The position numbers and the translations under genes are program-made. The notes beneath the pieces were generated by a model that was given only the letters and a program-made list of their open reading frames with translations, searched no databases and was not told the origin of the DNA. Shown piece after piece: positions 16,270-25,775 of a stretch of 64,000 nucleotides of DNA. How positions within the stretch are numbered: the stretch's first letter is position 1; the number at the start of each line of letters is the position of its first letter. Source of the DNA: Dyadobacter psychrotolerans (GTDB lineage Bacteria; Bacteroidota; Bacteroidia; Cytophagales; Spirosomataceae); NCBI RefSeq assembly GCF_004349265.1, contig NZ_SMFL01000018.1, positions 47,978-111,977 on the forward strand, given 5' to 3'.

Positions 16270-17699
16270 TTGGAAATATTGGTAAATCTGGTGGTGATTT
16301 TTTGAACGCTATGATTTATTGTAAGTATGATCGAACAAGCGTTGATGAAAACGGGGATTTGAAAATCAGAGGAGAGCTGGTTTATTTTCAAAACATTAAT
16401 GCATTGGAATTGTATGGTCCAGACATAGACCTTAGTTATATCGCTGATGAATTACATTCTGTGGCGGACCAGAACACAAGAACAAAAAGTCCTGTTGCGC
16501 ACGTTAGCTTTTCCTTCCCGCCAGGTGAAAGCCCAACAAATGAAGTTCTGCAAAATATCGTGAAAGATTATGCCAAGGAATTTGGCTTAAAAGAGAACGG
16601 ACTTGTTGCTTATAAACATGTTGACAAAGAACATGAGCATATACATATTATAGCAAACAAGATAAATGAACTGGGCAAGAATACTGTTTCAACAAGTTAT
16701 GATTTTTTGGATATGGGTCATTTCTCCAGAAAAATGGAGAATAGATATGTCCTTCAGTCCACTAAACAAATGGACAGTTTATTGATTGATGGTAAAACAG
16801 AAAGGAAAAGCAATCCAATTCATGCCCAGCTGAGAAACCATATTGATAAGATGATTCCCGAAGTAGAAGACTTGGAATCTTTACGTGTGAAGCTTTTACA
16901 AAAGGGCTTTAAGACAAAAGTAGGCAACGGCATTACGTTTATTCAAAAATCGTCTGGTGTTGTTATCAAAGGCTCTGATCTAGGAAGAGAGTATTCAAAA
17001 CTGAATCTTGAAAAGCGGATATTTGGAAATTATCAAACAGATGAAAAGTTCGGGATTAATAATCCCAAGACAACTGAAAAGGACAAATTGAAACAGTTGA
17101 TAAAAAGTACAGCGCCAGTTTCTAAAACATTCTCTGATTTTGTTGTTGCTTTAAACAGGGAAGGTTATGGAGTTCAAGCGAAGGAAATGAATAATAAAAA
17201 ATCAGGAAAGCCTTTTACGAGTATTCTTTTCACAAAGGATTTCCGTATCACTGATGAAAATAATGCTGAGCTACCAACCAGAAATGCGAAGATGATCACA
17301 GGTTCGCAGCTTGGGCCTGAGTTTAAATATGCTGTTATCAGAGGTAATATTAATAAAGGAACATGGGACGATCTTGGACACCGTTCTCCGATTAATATAT
17401 CGAAAAATAAATTTGAAACTGAAAAACCGCTGACGGACAAATCGAAGGCGTCTTTGACAGTTAATTCCAGCAATGCAGGTAACGTCGGGTTGGACTTTAC
17501 AGTAGAAAGGCTACTAACCACAAATAACGCGGGGCAAATCGAAGCGGATTCAGCTAAATCAAGAGCAAAGATTGCAGCAGAAGTAAAACGAAACGCAGCC
17601 GGTTACGATAATGCATTTGGAACCCGTGGTCTGGAAGAAATGAAAGAAGAGAAGAGAAAGAATCTTCGAGCAAAACCCAAGAAAAAAAACAAACTTTAA
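16266..17699 (+). CDS. Relaxase, MOBP-like
   Basis: This 477-residue protein is the DNA-nicking enzyme of conjugation. The N-terminal relaxase domain has candidate catalytic tyrosines at residues 18 and 21 (MIYCKYDRTS). The three-histidine metal site is H118, H125 and H127 within HVDKEHEHIHIIANK, the HxDxx...HxH...N pattern of MOBP/MobA-type relaxases. The C-terminal half is basic and ends in a Lys-rich tail, typical for DNA or coupling-protein contacts. It is coupled to the accessory gene upstream. A GTGACA palindrome overlaps its stop codon. Confidence 0.85.
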   Translation: MIGNIGKSGGDFLNAMIYCKYDRTSVDENGDLKIRGELVYFQNINALELYGPDIDLSYIADELHSVADQNTRTKSPVAHVSFSFPPGESPTNEVLQNIVKDYAKEFGLKENGLVAYKHVDKEHEHIHIIANKINELGKNTVSTSYDFLDMGHFSRKMENRYVLQSTKQMDSLLIDGKTERKSNPIHAQLRNHIDKMIPEVEDLESLRVKLLQKGFKTKVGNGITFIQKSSGVVIKGSDLGREYSKLNLEKRIFGNYQTDEKFGINNPKTTEKDKLKQLIKSTAPVSKTFSDFVVALNREGYGVQAKEMNNKKSGKPFTSILFTKDFRITDENNAELPTRNAKMITGSQLGPEFKYAVIRGNINKGTWDDLGHRSPINISKNKFETEKPLTDKSKASLTVNSSNAGNVGLDFTVERLLTTNNAGQIEADSAKSRAKIAAEVKRNAAGYDNAFGTRGLEEMKEEKRKNLRAKPKKKNKL

Positions 17700-17719
17700 A
17701 AGTGACACGCTGTCACTTT
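17699..17719 (+). repeat. GTGACA-CGC-TGTCAC palindrome, copy 2 of 5
   Basis: AAAGTGACA-CGC-TGTCACTTT has perfect 9-bp arms. It begins at the relaxase stop codon and lies 126 bp before parA. With the copy at 19921 it brackets the parA-parB pair, so it is a candidate centromere (parS) site. It could also act as a terminator hairpin. Confidence 0.75.
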
Positions 17720-17844
17720 ATGCCATTGACAAATGGAAAAAAAATCTTTAAACAAAAAAATATAATATATCACATTTATAATTTGGTACTATGTGGTTCC
17801 TTTTGTACATTTGTTTATAATATTTAGAACCAAATATATCTTTT
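17720..17844 (+). promoter_or_regulatory. AT-rich parA promoter region
   Basis: The stretch between the palindrome and parA is strongly A/T and contains ATAATATATCACATTTATAA, then GGTACTATGTGGTTCCTTTTGTACA, a region with partial dyad symmetry (GGTAC ... GTACA). A partition-operon promoter with autoregulation would be expected here. No exact elements can be named. Confidence 0.35.
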
Positions 17845-18795
17845 ATGGTAACCTCAGAAAAAATAGTTGCCTTCATTCGGTCTAGGGACGGTCTTAATGT
17901 ATCAAAAATCGAAAAGGAAGCCAAAGTACCTGGTAAGACTATAGCAAAAGCAATGATTGCTGACCCAATAGAAATTCCTTCAAAACACTTAGAAGCAATT
18001 GAAGCTGCATTAGCAAATTACGGTTATAGCGATGAACCTAAGAAAAAGAATGCAAACATCATTTCAGTTGTTAACCATAAAGGAGGAGTTGGTAAGACAA
18101 CAACCGTAATTAATTTAGCCAAAGCATTAAGTTTGGAAGGATTTAAGGTTTTAATGGTTGATATGGATGGACAAGGAAATCTATCACAGTGCTTTAATAT
18201 TGGAGAACCTAAAGAGCAAGTTATTGATAGCTTGTTAGGCAAGACTCCCCTACCTATATTAAAAATCGACGAAAACTTATTCTTAACGCCTTCGGATATA
18301 CGGTTGGCTGAAAAGGAGAAAGATTTAGTTAGTGCAATCGGAGCAGAGACACGACTTTCAAGAAAGCTGGATGCTATAAAAGGTGAATATGATTATATTT
18401 TAATTGATTGTCCCCCATCCTTGAACATCTTAACAACGAGTTCGCTTATCGCATCTGCATCTTGTATAGTACCGATTCAACCTGAAGCATCGGCTTATCA
18501 TGGAGTAAATAACTTAATAACATTGATTTCAGAAATAAGAGAGCATTCAAACACCAATTTATCTCTGAAAGGCTTTGTCTTCACTATGGTGGACAAAAGA
18601 ATTAAGATACATTCCAATATGATGGACTACATTAAGGAGTCATTTAAGGGTATCCATACATTTGAAACTGTTATTCATCAGTCAGTGGCAATCAAGGAAA
18701 GTCAGGCAGCAAAAGAAGATCTATTTCGGTATAGCCCTCATAGCGCTCCTTGGAACCAGTATGTAAGCCTAGCAAAAGAATTAGTTAACTTGTAA
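17845..18795 (+). CDS. parA: ParA partition ATPase
   Basis: This 316-residue protein has an N-terminal helical, DNA-binding-like domain (residues 1-60). It is followed by the ParA ATPase core: deviant Walker A KGGVGKTT at about residues 76-83, VDMDGQGN (about 108-115) and DYILIDCPPSLNIL (Walker B, about 183-196). It moves plasmid copies to daughter cells together with ParB, encoded 11 bp downstream. The N-terminal extension is what autoregulating (type Ia) ParAs carry. Length is typical. Confidence 0.88.
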   Translation: MVTSEKIVAFIRSRDGLNVSKIEKEAKVPGKTIAKAMIADPIEIPSKHLEAIEAALANYGYSDEPKKKNANIISVVNHKGGVGKTTTVINLAKALSLEGFKVLMVDMDGQGNLSQCFNIGEPKEQVIDSLLGKTPLPILKIDENLFLTPSDIRLAEKEKDLVSAIGAETRLSRKLDAIKGEYDYILIDCPPSLNILTTSSLIASASCIVPIQPEASAYHGVNNLITLISEIREHSNTNLSLKGFVFTMVDKRIKIHSNMMDYIKESFKGIHTFETVIHQSVAIKESQAAKEDLFRYSPHSAPWNQYVSLAKELVNL

Positions 18796-18806
18796 TCAAA
18801 AATATT

Positions 18807-19922
18807 ATGGCAAAGGTCAAAGCTAATCCAATGGATAAATTCAAGGAAAAGACAAGCGATGTTAAACCATCTTCGTTTGTTACAGAATCTCTTATTAAAT
18901 CTGAAATAATTATTCTCCCTGAGTTAAAAGATTTGATTCCGGCCCTGGCAGAAGATGAATCCAGGCAATTGGAGGAAAACTTAATTAAGTATGGGATCAA
19001 AGATCCGCTTTCTGTTTGGGAAACTGATGCAATAACGGTTCTTAATGGATTAGAGGCCAATAGTCCATCCCATGATCTATTTGCAGACTTAGATAATGAT
19101 ACAACAGTATATATTCTATTTGATGGCCACAATAGGTATGGTATAGCAAAGGATAGAAATTTAGATTTTAAAGTAAACAAAATGACCTTCAATGGTCTTT
19201 CGGAAGTGAAAGATTATATGATAGATTATCAACTTGGCCGACGAAATCTTACACCGGAACAAGTTTCATATTTACGAGGGTTGAAATACAACGAGCTTAA
19301 AAAGGCAGGTAAGGCATCTGGCAAGTCTGTTAAAGAAAAAATTAATGTCGCAGAAGAACTTGCTCAGGAGTTTGGAGTAACGGACAGAACTATAAAAAGA
19401 GATGGTGAATTTGCCGAAGGAATGGACAAATTGACACCTGAATTCAAGAAAGATGTTCTATCTGGAAAATCAAAGTTGGCAAAAAAAGATGTTCAAGCTT
19501 TAAAATCAGCAAAGCCTTCTGCGCCAATAGATTCAATGGCAGGTGTGTTAGAACTTCTGAAAGAGCAAGAGATTGAGAAAGATCATCAATCTGAACAAAA
19601 AGTGGATGAATTAGTTGATCGTGCTTTCTCTGGTTATGACTTAAATAATGATGAATCAGAAGGCAGCGTTAATACGGCTCAAACCGATCTGAATCAACTT
19701 GATGCTTTTAATTTAGATGAATTTAAAGGCGACTTACAGGAATCTCCGGCAATCGAAAATAGTGCTGATTCTGAATCTACTGAAATTTATGAAACTGAAC
19801 CTGTATTGACAGTAGAAGAAGTCGAAGGAGATTTGAAACAACTCTTTGAGCAGCATCTATCTAAAGATGTTTTAATTCAAATTATTAATAAAGCAGGAGA
19901 GCTTTTAAATCTAAGGGATTAA
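18807..19922 (+). CDS. parB: ParB-like partition protein
   Basis: This 371-residue protein has an N-terminal ParB/Srx-like domain with DGHNRYGIA (about residues 105-113, the DGHRR-type box), a central helix-turn-helix (NVAEELAQEFGVTDRTIKRD, about 179-198) and an acidic C-terminus. It binds parS and activates ParA. The gene follows parA after 11 bp. A GTGACA palindrome overlaps its stop codon and another lies before parA. The ParB box is divergent, so non-CTP-dependent variants of the family cannot be excluded. Confidence 0.78.
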   Translation: MAKVKANPMDKFKEKTSDVKPSSFVTESLIKSEIIILPELKDLIPALAEDESRQLEENLIKYGIKDPLSVWETDAITVLNGLEANSPSHDLFADLDNDTTVYILFDGHNRYGIAKDRNLDFKVNKMTFNGLSEVKDYMIDYQLGRRNLTPEQVSYLRGLKYNELKKAGKASGKSVKEKINVAEELAQEFGVTDRTIKRDGEFAEGMDKLTPEFKKDVLSGKSKLAKKDVQALKSAKPSAPIDSMAGVLELLKEQEIEKDHQSEQKVDELVDRAFSGYDLNNDESEGSVNTAQTDLNQLDAFNLDEFKGDLQESPAIENSADSESTEIYETEPVLTVEEVEGDLKQLFEQHLSKDVLIQIINKAGELLNLRD

Positions 19923-19941
19923 AGTGACACGCTGTCACTTT
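19921..19941 (+). repeat. GTGACA-CGC-TGTCAC palindrome, copy 3 of 5
   Basis: AAAGTGACA-CGC-TGTCACTTT with perfect 9-bp arms overlaps the parB stop codon. It is identical to the copy at 17699. Confidence 0.75.
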
Positions 19942-20011
19942 TAGATTTTTTGGTGTAAATCAATATTTTTATTTATTTAATGTTTTGATTTAAACTTTAA
20001 AGGATTTAACG

Positions 20012-20317
20012 ATGAAACAAATATTGATCATACTGTTAGGATTTTTTATAATTTCCTGTTCAGGAAACTCTCAGGGTGACAGCGTAAAAAATAAATACGT
20101 AGGGGAGTGGGATAAGGTTAAAGGGAAAGCAAGCACACTTACTATCTACGAGGAAAATGATGGGCTATTTCTCAAATATAGTAAAGGTGACAAGTATCCG
20201 CTTAAATTTGAGAAAGAAGGTAATTATTATTCCGCTGTAACAGGATTTGGAGCGACTCCTTTACTAATTGAAAACAATGTATTAGAGATTAACGGTACTA
20301 AATATCAAAAAAGATAG
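20012..20317 (+). CDS. Small lipoprotein, unknown
   Basis: This 101-residue protein has a lipoprotein signal (hydrophobic residues 4-14, lipobox IISC with Cys at about residue 17) and a short beta-rich domain (residues 28-101) containing VGEWDKVKGKASTLTI. Such strands recall small lipocalin-like or DUF-type periplasmic folds, but I do not recognise the family. It lies alone between parB and a bidirectional terminator. A surface or entry-exclusion role would fit the context but is only a guess. Confidence 0.6.
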   Translation: MKQILIILLGFFIISCSGNSQGDSVKNKYVGEWDKVKGKASTLTIYEENDGLFLKYSKGDKYPLKFEKEGNYYSAVTGFGATPLLIENNVLEINGTKYQKR

Positions 20318-20348
20318 GCTTGTAATTAAATAGAGTGGGTTTATCAAT

Positions 20349-20382
20349 AAAAAAGGGCGGCTGAAGTAAGCCGCCCTTTTTT
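20349..20382. terminator. Bidirectional intrinsic terminator
   Basis: AAAAAA-GGGCGGCT, a 6-nt loop, then AGCCGCCC-TTTTTT. The GC-rich 8-bp stem is flanked by A6 and T6, so it works on both strands. It separates the convergent genes ending at 20317 and 20381. Confidence 0.9.
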
Positions 20383-20860
20383 ATTTTTTGAAATTCCTTT
20401 CTTGCATTCTCTTGTTAAACTCTTCCTTAAAGGATTCTCTGGATTTCTCGAAATACAGTGGATCAGACTGCTCTTTATACAATTTTTCAGCAGATTCTTC
20501 TTCAATCGTCCTTTCCTGTTCTGCACCACTGATAGTTTTTTGGTACTGAAATTGTTCTGGAACTTCCGGAGACGGATCTGGTATGTACTCTTGAAGGAAA
20601 TACCTTCTTAATGTCTTCACTTTCTCGAAAATATCAAGATTATACCCTAAGCTGGCCGGATAAGATTTCTTGTAAGATTCTGGAATTAGATAATCGAGGC
20701 GACCGCTTTCCACTTCTTGTCTGTTATCAGCAAAGTAGTTTCGAACGATGTTGCTTTCAATCTCCTTCTCAGTAAGTTTCTCCTGTTGTGCATGTGCTGC
20801 AAAAGGAATTGTTGCCGCGAGTAAAAGAAAAATACTCACTCGTTTTCGTGTTTCTTTCAT
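20381..20860 (-). CDS. Secreted helical protein, unknown
   Basis: This 159-residue protein has a signal peptide (residues 1-24, cleavage after AHAQ). The mature part is helical and highly charged (Glu/Lys-rich), with a central NYFADNRQEVESG ... YLIPESYKKSYPA region. It is encoded alone on the minus strand between the partition and coupling-protein genes. I recognise no family. Because it is exported and lies in the transfer region, a periplasmic accessory role is possible. Confidence 0.6.
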   Translation of the reverse strand: MKETRKRVSIFLLLAATIPFAAHAQQEKLTEKEIESNIVRNYFADNRQEVESGRLDYLIPESYKKSYPASLGYNLDIFEKVKTLRRYFLQEYIPDPSPEVPEQFQYQKTISGAEQERTIEEESAEKLYKEQSDPLYFEKSRESFKEEFNKRMQERNFKK

Positions 20861-20968
20861 AGCTGTAAATCAAGCTGTTTAAATTTTTAAAATGTTTCAC
20901 ATTTTAAATGTAAAATAAATATTATAGATTTGAAAATATATAATTTATAATCTATAATTTTTATAGCT

Positions 20969-23137
20969 ATGAGCGCTACAAATTCTGAAAAGGAAGGGCG
21001 TGCTAAAGGTGTTGAACTCGTACTCACTCTTGCACTCTTTCTAGTTTTTTTACACCATTATTGGTACAATTTTTCATTCTTCTCAAAAATTCCTTCTATT
21101 GGAGGAATCAACCCAACTGAGTTTTTCTCAAAAATATTACTGAGGCTAAATGATAGGTACAGCATATTTTTCCATCCCCTCATTACTAAAATAACTATCT
21201 ATTTTCTTCTAATAATATATTCAATTGGGTCAAAAGGCCGAATTGATCCAAGTATAACGGTAAAAGATGTGTATAAATATGGGGCACTAGGAACCATCAT
21301 TTTTTTCGGAAATATATTAATCTTGTATACGAAAAGCGTATTTCCGGGATACATAGGCGATTTTTTATACCTGTTCAGTACATCTTTGGGTATCTTCTGG
21401 ATTATAAAGGCAGGCCAGTATGCTTCGCGCATAATGTTCTTTAAAAATAACAATGACATTTTTAACAATGAGAATGAAACGTTTCCCCAGAATGAAGAAT
21501 ATATGGAGAACGACTATTCCATTCATTACAAAACCACTTATTACTTTAATAAAAAATGGAGAACTGGCTGGATCAATATCATAAATCCATTTAGAGCCAA
21601 CATGATCCTGGGTACTCCCGGATCTGGTAAGTCTTTTACTATACTTAACCCTGCTATCTGGCAATCAACCTGGAAGGGATATTGTTTATACGTTTATGAC
21701 TTCAAGTATCCTACATTAACTATTGAAGCCTATAATGCCTATCAAAAAACCTTAAACGAAAATCCCACGGCCTGGGGAAGGAAGCCGAATGGAGAGTTAC
21801 TGATTCCAAAATTCTGTGTGATCAATTTTGATGATATTGAGTATTCTCACAGATGTAATCCTTTGCTTCCATCTACAATGACAGAGATATTAGATGGTTA
21901 TCAGAGTGCTTCTACTATTATGCTCAATCTTAACAGAACTTGGGTGGATAAACAAGGGGACTTCTTCGTTGAATCGGCAATCAATTTTCTTGCATCCGTC
22001 ATTTGGTACATGAAAATGGTAAGTGACAAATACACAAAATTGTATAACATCGAGCTAGCAAAATCACCTGCGTCTCAAAATGCTGAGAACCTAGCCCTGT
22101 ATAGGCGCTTTCGAAACGTTTGCACCTTTCCTCATATTTTGGAGTTTGCCTGCCAAAAAGATTACGAAGAGATGTTTCGGATTATGGCTTCCTATCCTGC
22201 GCTAGAAGCTTATGTTCGGCCTTTTGCTAGTGCTGCGCTAAACGGAGCAGCTGAACAGCTTGAAGGGCAAATTGCTTCAGTTAGAATACCTCTTGCAAGG
22301 CTTTCGTCTGAAACGTTATATTGGATTATGTCAGGTAATGACTTTGGATTGGACATTAATAATCCGGACGATCCCAAAATTTTGTGCACAGGAAATAATC
22401 CAGAGAGGCAAGAAGTCTATGGGGCAGTATTCTCATTGTATACTTCTAAAATGATTAAAATGGTCAATAAGCAAGGGAAACTTAAATCAGCCCTGTTTTG
22501 GGATGAATTACCAACCATGTTCCTAAAAGGAATAGATACGCTTATAGCGACAGCTCGTTCAAATAAAGTAGCTACTTGGCTTGGTTTTCAGGATTTTGAG
22601 CAGCTTACCAGTGCGTATGGCGAAAAGGCTGCAAAAGTTGTAATGAACATGCCCGGTAATGTATTTTCTGGCCAACTTGTTTTTGAATCTGCTAAAAAAC
22701 TTTCAGAACGTTTTGGAAAAACTCAGCAAGAACAGGAGAGCATTGCTTTTGGGAGAGAGGATACAACTGTAACCCTGTCTACGCAACTCAATGATACGAT
22801 ACCACCATCAAAAATTTCAACCTTATCCCAAGGCACATTTGTAGGACAATTTGCTGACAATTTTGGTGAAGAGACTGAGCTTAAAACATTCAACGCGCTA
22901 ATTACAGTCGATCAGAATGGGATGAAAAATATCCATAAAAAGCCGCCAGTTATTAAAGACATCGAAAAGTTAGTTGCTAGTTATTATCCAGGTGCTGACT
23001 ATTCCACAATGTCTAAGCAGGATTGGAAGAAAAAGCTTTTAGAGGATAACTACATGAATATCAAAAATGAAGTCCGAGAACTCGTAAGAATTGAAAGTAT
23101 GGAATTTCCCAAGGAACGAGCAGCTACACCAGCCTGA
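20969..23137 (+). CDS. Conjugative coupling ATPase (VirD4/TraG-type)
   Basis: This 722-residue protein couples the relaxosome to the secretion pore. It has about four N-terminal membrane helices (residues 15-33, 70-85, 100-125, 132-150). Walker A GTPGSGKS follows at about residues 215-222 and Walker B ALFWDELPTM at about 507-516. The sensor region ATARSNKVATWLGFQDFEQL is typical of Bacteroidota T4CPs. These are often named MobC or TraG in this phylum and carry the same aromatic-rich N-terminus (HHYWYNF). It is monocistronic behind an AT-rich promoter region. Confidence 0.88.
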   Translation: MSATNSEKEGRAKGVELVLTLALFLVFLHHYWYNFSFFSKIPSIGGINPTEFFSKILLRLNDRYSIFFHPLITKITIYFLLIIYSIGSKGRIDPSITVKDVYKYGALGTIIFFGNILILYTKSVFPGYIGDFLYLFSTSLGIFWIIKAGQYASRIMFFKNNNDIFNNENETFPQNEEYMENDYSIHYKTTYYFNKKWRTGWINIINPFRANMILGTPGSGKSFTILNPAIWQSTWKGYCLYVYDFKYPTLTIEAYNAYQKTLNENPTAWGRKPNGELLIPKFCVINFDDIEYSHRCNPLLPSTMTEILDGYQSASTIMLNLNRTWVDKQGDFFVESAINFLASVIWYMKMVSDKYTKLYNIELAKSPASQNAENLALYRRFRNVCTFPHILEFACQKDYEEMFRIMASYPALEAYVRPFASAALNGAAEQLEGQIASVRIPLARLSSETLYWIMSGNDFGLDINNPDDPKILCTGNNPERQEVYGAVFSLYTSKMIKMVNKQGKLKSALFWDELPTMFLKGIDTLIATARSNKVATWLGFQDFEQLTSAYGEKAAKVVMNMPGNVFSGQLVFESAKKLSERFGKTQQEQESIAFGREDTTVTLSTQLNDTIPPSKISTLSQGTFVGQFADNFGEETELKTFNALITVDQNGMKNIHKKPPVIKDIEKLVASYYPGADYSTMSKQDWKKKLLEDNYMNIKNEVRELVRIESMEFPKERAATPA

Positions 23138-23318
23138 TAAATCACATACTTGTTTTTTTTCCTAGGCTTTTAAGAGGTGCATTCCAAAATATTGACTCCT
23201 CACTTGGATTTTTATAGGGTTTAGCCTCCCGTATGATAGTTTTTTTGCCGTATTCCCATAGCTATTTTATAAAATTTAAATCTATAACTGTAGCATTCAC
23301 CATAAATTATATAATTTT

Positions 23319-23828
23319 ATGACAAATAATTATTTAAGTTCACCGATAACTGATCAAAATGGTGTTTTAGAAGGATATTTCTCTTTTATAACACTCGATT
23401 ACCGAAACGACAATATGAACCCAGAAATTTTCGAAAAACTCGACGCTATCTATGAGGAACCAGAGGCGCTAAAATTTTACTATAAGATAGTATTTTCTAT
23501 GTGCCTCAAATTGATAGTGTTGCATAAGTATGAAAATGGTGAACTGACACAGGAAGAATTTGAACGCCAGTCTGAAAAACCAAGCGAGAAGAGCTTGATG
23601 GAGCCTTATGGATTGTCGTATTTACAATATAGAGCTTTAAAGGAAGCAAAAGGAACAGGTCCTCATATGCTTACTTTAAAAAGGACAGTGGATAGATTAG
23701 GATATAGCTTTGACAAGATCCTTTACTCGGAGAAAGTGATAAAGGTTGTAACCGATGAACTCGAAAAAATTAAAAATAAGAATCGTGTAATGAATGGTTT
23801 GGGTTTAGACTTAAAGTCGAAAAAGTAA
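23319..23828 (+). CDS. Conserved-looking soluble protein, unknown
   Basis: This 169-residue protein is charged and mostly helical, with no signal or membrane segment. It begins MTNNYLSSPITDQNGVLEG and ends in a Lys-rich tail (LDLKSKK). I do not recognise it. It has its own upstream AT-rich sequence (ATAAATTATATAATTTT) and a good downstream terminator, so it is a real single-gene transcription unit. It faces the peptidase gene convergently and its terminator lies inside that gene's 3' end. Confidence 0.55.
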   Translation: MTNNYLSSPITDQNGVLEGYFSFITLDYRNDNMNPEIFEKLDAIYEEPEALKFYYKIVFSMCLKLIVLHKYENGELTQEEFERQSEKPSEKSLMEPYGLSYLQYRALKEAKGTGPHMLTLKRTVDRLGYSFDKILYSEKVIKVVTDELEKIKNKNRVMNGLGLDLKSKK

Positions 23829-23830
23829 TA

Positions 23831-24556
23831 CTACCTACTTCCAGATTTCGAAAGAGACGCCTTTAAAGCGTCTTTTTTTTGTTTAAATTCTTGATAAAGT
23901 GTTAGATAGGGTAGGGGGTTAATTAGTATTCCGTTTTTTTTTACTGCGTAATGTAAATGGATGCCCTTTGCGAGGCCAGTTTCTCCCATTACGCCGATTA
24001 CTATTCCGATTCTAACTTCTGAGCCACTATAAACATATACTCCGCTTAAGTGGCCGTAGATCGTTTCAAAACCACTTGGATGCTTTATTGACACGCTTAA
24101 TCCAAGGCCGCCATTGTAACCAGACTTACTTACAATCCCATCTGCCGTAGCATATATAAATTGGAAGCCTTTTCGACAGGCCAGGTCAATTCCTTCGTGT
24201 TTTATGTATCTTTTTTTGATCGGGTGAATCCTAAATCCATAAAGGCTTGTAATAAACGGCCTTTCGTTTATTTCAATCGGATTTATGCATGGTATTGCAG
24301 TTAAATATGTACTATCCACAATACCTAGATAAATATATAAGTTTAGTATCTCCTTCAAATTAAGTTCGTCTCTTAAAAGATTTATAACAGCCCTTTTATA
24401 GTCTATGGAGTCTTTCTGCTGATTTGCATAATCTCCTTCTTCCTGGTCAAAGTAAAACCTTTCTTGTCCCTTGCCGGACAATGCATGGCACATCGCTATC
24501 AAAAAGCTACAAAATAGAATAATCTTATTCAAGGCTAATTTTTTATTTCTAAACAA
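23831..24556 (-). CDS. M23 (LytM-type) peptidoglycan endopeptidase
   Basis: This 241-residue secreted enzyme cuts peptide cross-links in the cell wall. Residues 9-28 form a signal or anchor. The LytM core lies at about residues 98-220 with Zn ligands H120 and D124 (KHEGIDLA) and the HxH motif H200/H202 (GIHLHY), plus H169 in YGHL, so all catalytic residues are present. Transfer regions usually encode one wall hydrolase that opens space for the pore (the VirB1 role). Divergent from the 383-aa gene, sharing a 50-bp AT-rich promoter region. Confidence 0.85.
   Translation of the reverse strand: MFRNKKLALNKIILFCSFLIAMCHALSGKGQERFYFDQEEGDYANQQKDSIDYKRAVINLLRDELNLKEILNLYIYLGIVDSTYLTAIPCINPIEINERPFITSLYGFRIHPIKKRYIKHEGIDLACRKGFQFIYATADGIVSKSGYNGGLGLSVSIKHPSGFETIYGHLSGVYVYSGSEVRIGIVIGVMGETGLAKGIHLHYAVKKNGILINPLPYLTLYQEFKQKKDALKASLSKSGSR
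23851..23880 (+). terminator. Intrinsic terminator inside the 3' end of the convergent peptidase gene
   Basis: AGACGC, a 7-nt loop and GCGTCT, followed by eight T residues. It terminates the gene ending at 23828. On the other strand the same bases encode the Lys/Asp-rich C-terminus of the M23 peptidase. Confidence 0.85.
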
Positions 24557-24606
24557 ATTTATAAATTTACAATTTAATATTTACTAATTTATAATTTATA
24601 ACTTTT
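24557..24606. promoter_or_regulatory. Divergent AT-rich promoter region
   Basis: The 50 bp between the divergent peptidase and 383-aa genes are almost pure A/T and contain two TTTATAAATTTA/AATTTATAATTTATAA-type repeats (24557-24566 and 24586-24601). The same AATTTATAATTTATAA motif precedes other backbone genes. Confidence 0.5.
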
Positions 24607-25758
24607 ATGGCTATTCAAAAAAATATTAGTCAGAAATTCGACTCAAAAAAGCCTATTACTAGGGAAGAAGCTGAAACTTTGGCTCCTTCAAAAGGAATGG
24701 CAGCAAATGATGGTGTGATTATCAACGATCGCATAGAACATGGCAGAGACATTCAGTCTGCGGGTACTGTAAAGGCTGAAATCAGCAAAACTCAGAGTGA
24801 TATCGCAAGGATAGCACAAATGTATAAAGGTGTAGACCTTTCCCAGGCGATGAATGATCTTGCTCAGGACAAACAGTCTCTTCAAATACTTTCACAGAAA
24901 AATGTATATCAGAATTTGATGCAAGGAGAGGTTGTACAAGTGAGGAATGTTTCCAGAGACGGAGAAGGTAAACCGCGTCATTTTTTTGGTGTTAAGCTTT
25001 ACCAACTGGATAAGCAAGTCAATTCGAATATTCCTGTTTTAAAGCTGGGATTTTCCACTTTTGATTCTGTAAAACTACCAGAAAGCAAAAAGGGGTTAAG
25101 TCACTCATTGACAGTTGATCCTCGGTTTGAAATTAGGTTATCAAGTTTGTTAAAAGAAAAGACACACACTAATGACACACAGACTAAGGAGCTGGTCAGA
25201 GAAATTAAGGAAACATTAACATCTAATGCGACTTCTACGCAGAAAGCCCACAAGCTTAGTCAACAGCTAAATAATGTTGGTGATTTCTACCTATCCAATG
25301 ATCCCAAAGGAAAGAAACAATTTTTGGATGAGTCCGGAAAACTTTTCGTGCTTGAACAAAAACAGAAGGTTTCGCTAATAGGAGAGAATGGCTTGCCTGG
25401 GGGAATTCACAAACGAAAACACGAGATTCCCGTAACCGATCTTCCAATCAAATATAAAGGGGTTCAGTTAACAGAAAAACAGGTTCATAATTTATTAATA
25501 GGCAATCCTATTGAATTGTCTGGTTTAAAAGACCCAAAGCTCGACAAGCCATACTCCGCTACTGTGAACCTTAATTTACTAAGTGGAAAAGTTGGAGAAG
25601 CTGATAAAGCAAATGGAATTGAGCTTCCAAAAGGCAATAATATTGATGCCAAAAAATCACTTCTAAACAGTACTGCTTCGGAAGGCTATAAAACTCCTGA
25701 GCAAGCCAAAAAAACTATTGACGCGCCGGAAAGGCCTGGTGTCAAACAAAGAATTTGA
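24607..25758 (+). CDS. DUF3945/DUF4099-like conjugation-associated protein
   Basis: This 383-residue soluble protein has the segment YKGVQLTEKQVHNLLIGNPI (about residues 282-301), which resembles the repeated DUF3945 motif. A central part (YQNLMQGEVVQVRNVSRDG, GVKLYQLDK) is found in proteins that travel with topoisomerase III in Bacteroidota mobile elements. Function is unknown. It heads a run of four same-strand genes ending in topB, and a DNA-processing role is inferred. A Gln/Lys-rich middle (residues 170-240) looks coiled or disordered. Confidence 0.55.
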   Translation: MAIQKNISQKFDSKKPITREEAETLAPSKGMAANDGVIINDRIEHGRDIQSAGTVKAEISKTQSDIARIAQMYKGVDLSQAMNDLAQDKQSLQILSQKNVYQNLMQGEVVQVRNVSRDGEGKPRHFFGVKLYQLDKQVNSNIPVLKLGFSTFDSVKLPESKKGLSHSLTVDPRFEIRLSSLLKEKTHTNDTQTKELVREIKETLTSNATSTQKAHKLSQQLNNVGDFYLSNDPKGKKQFLDESGKLFVLEQKQKVSLIGENGLPGGIHKRKHEIPVTDLPIKYKGVQLTEKQVHNLLIGNPIELSGLKDPKLDKPYSATVNLNLLSGKVGEADKANGIELPKGNNIDAKKSLLNSTASEGYKTPEQAKKTIDAPERPGVKQRI

Positions 25759-25775
25759 ACTAATCCACAACACTT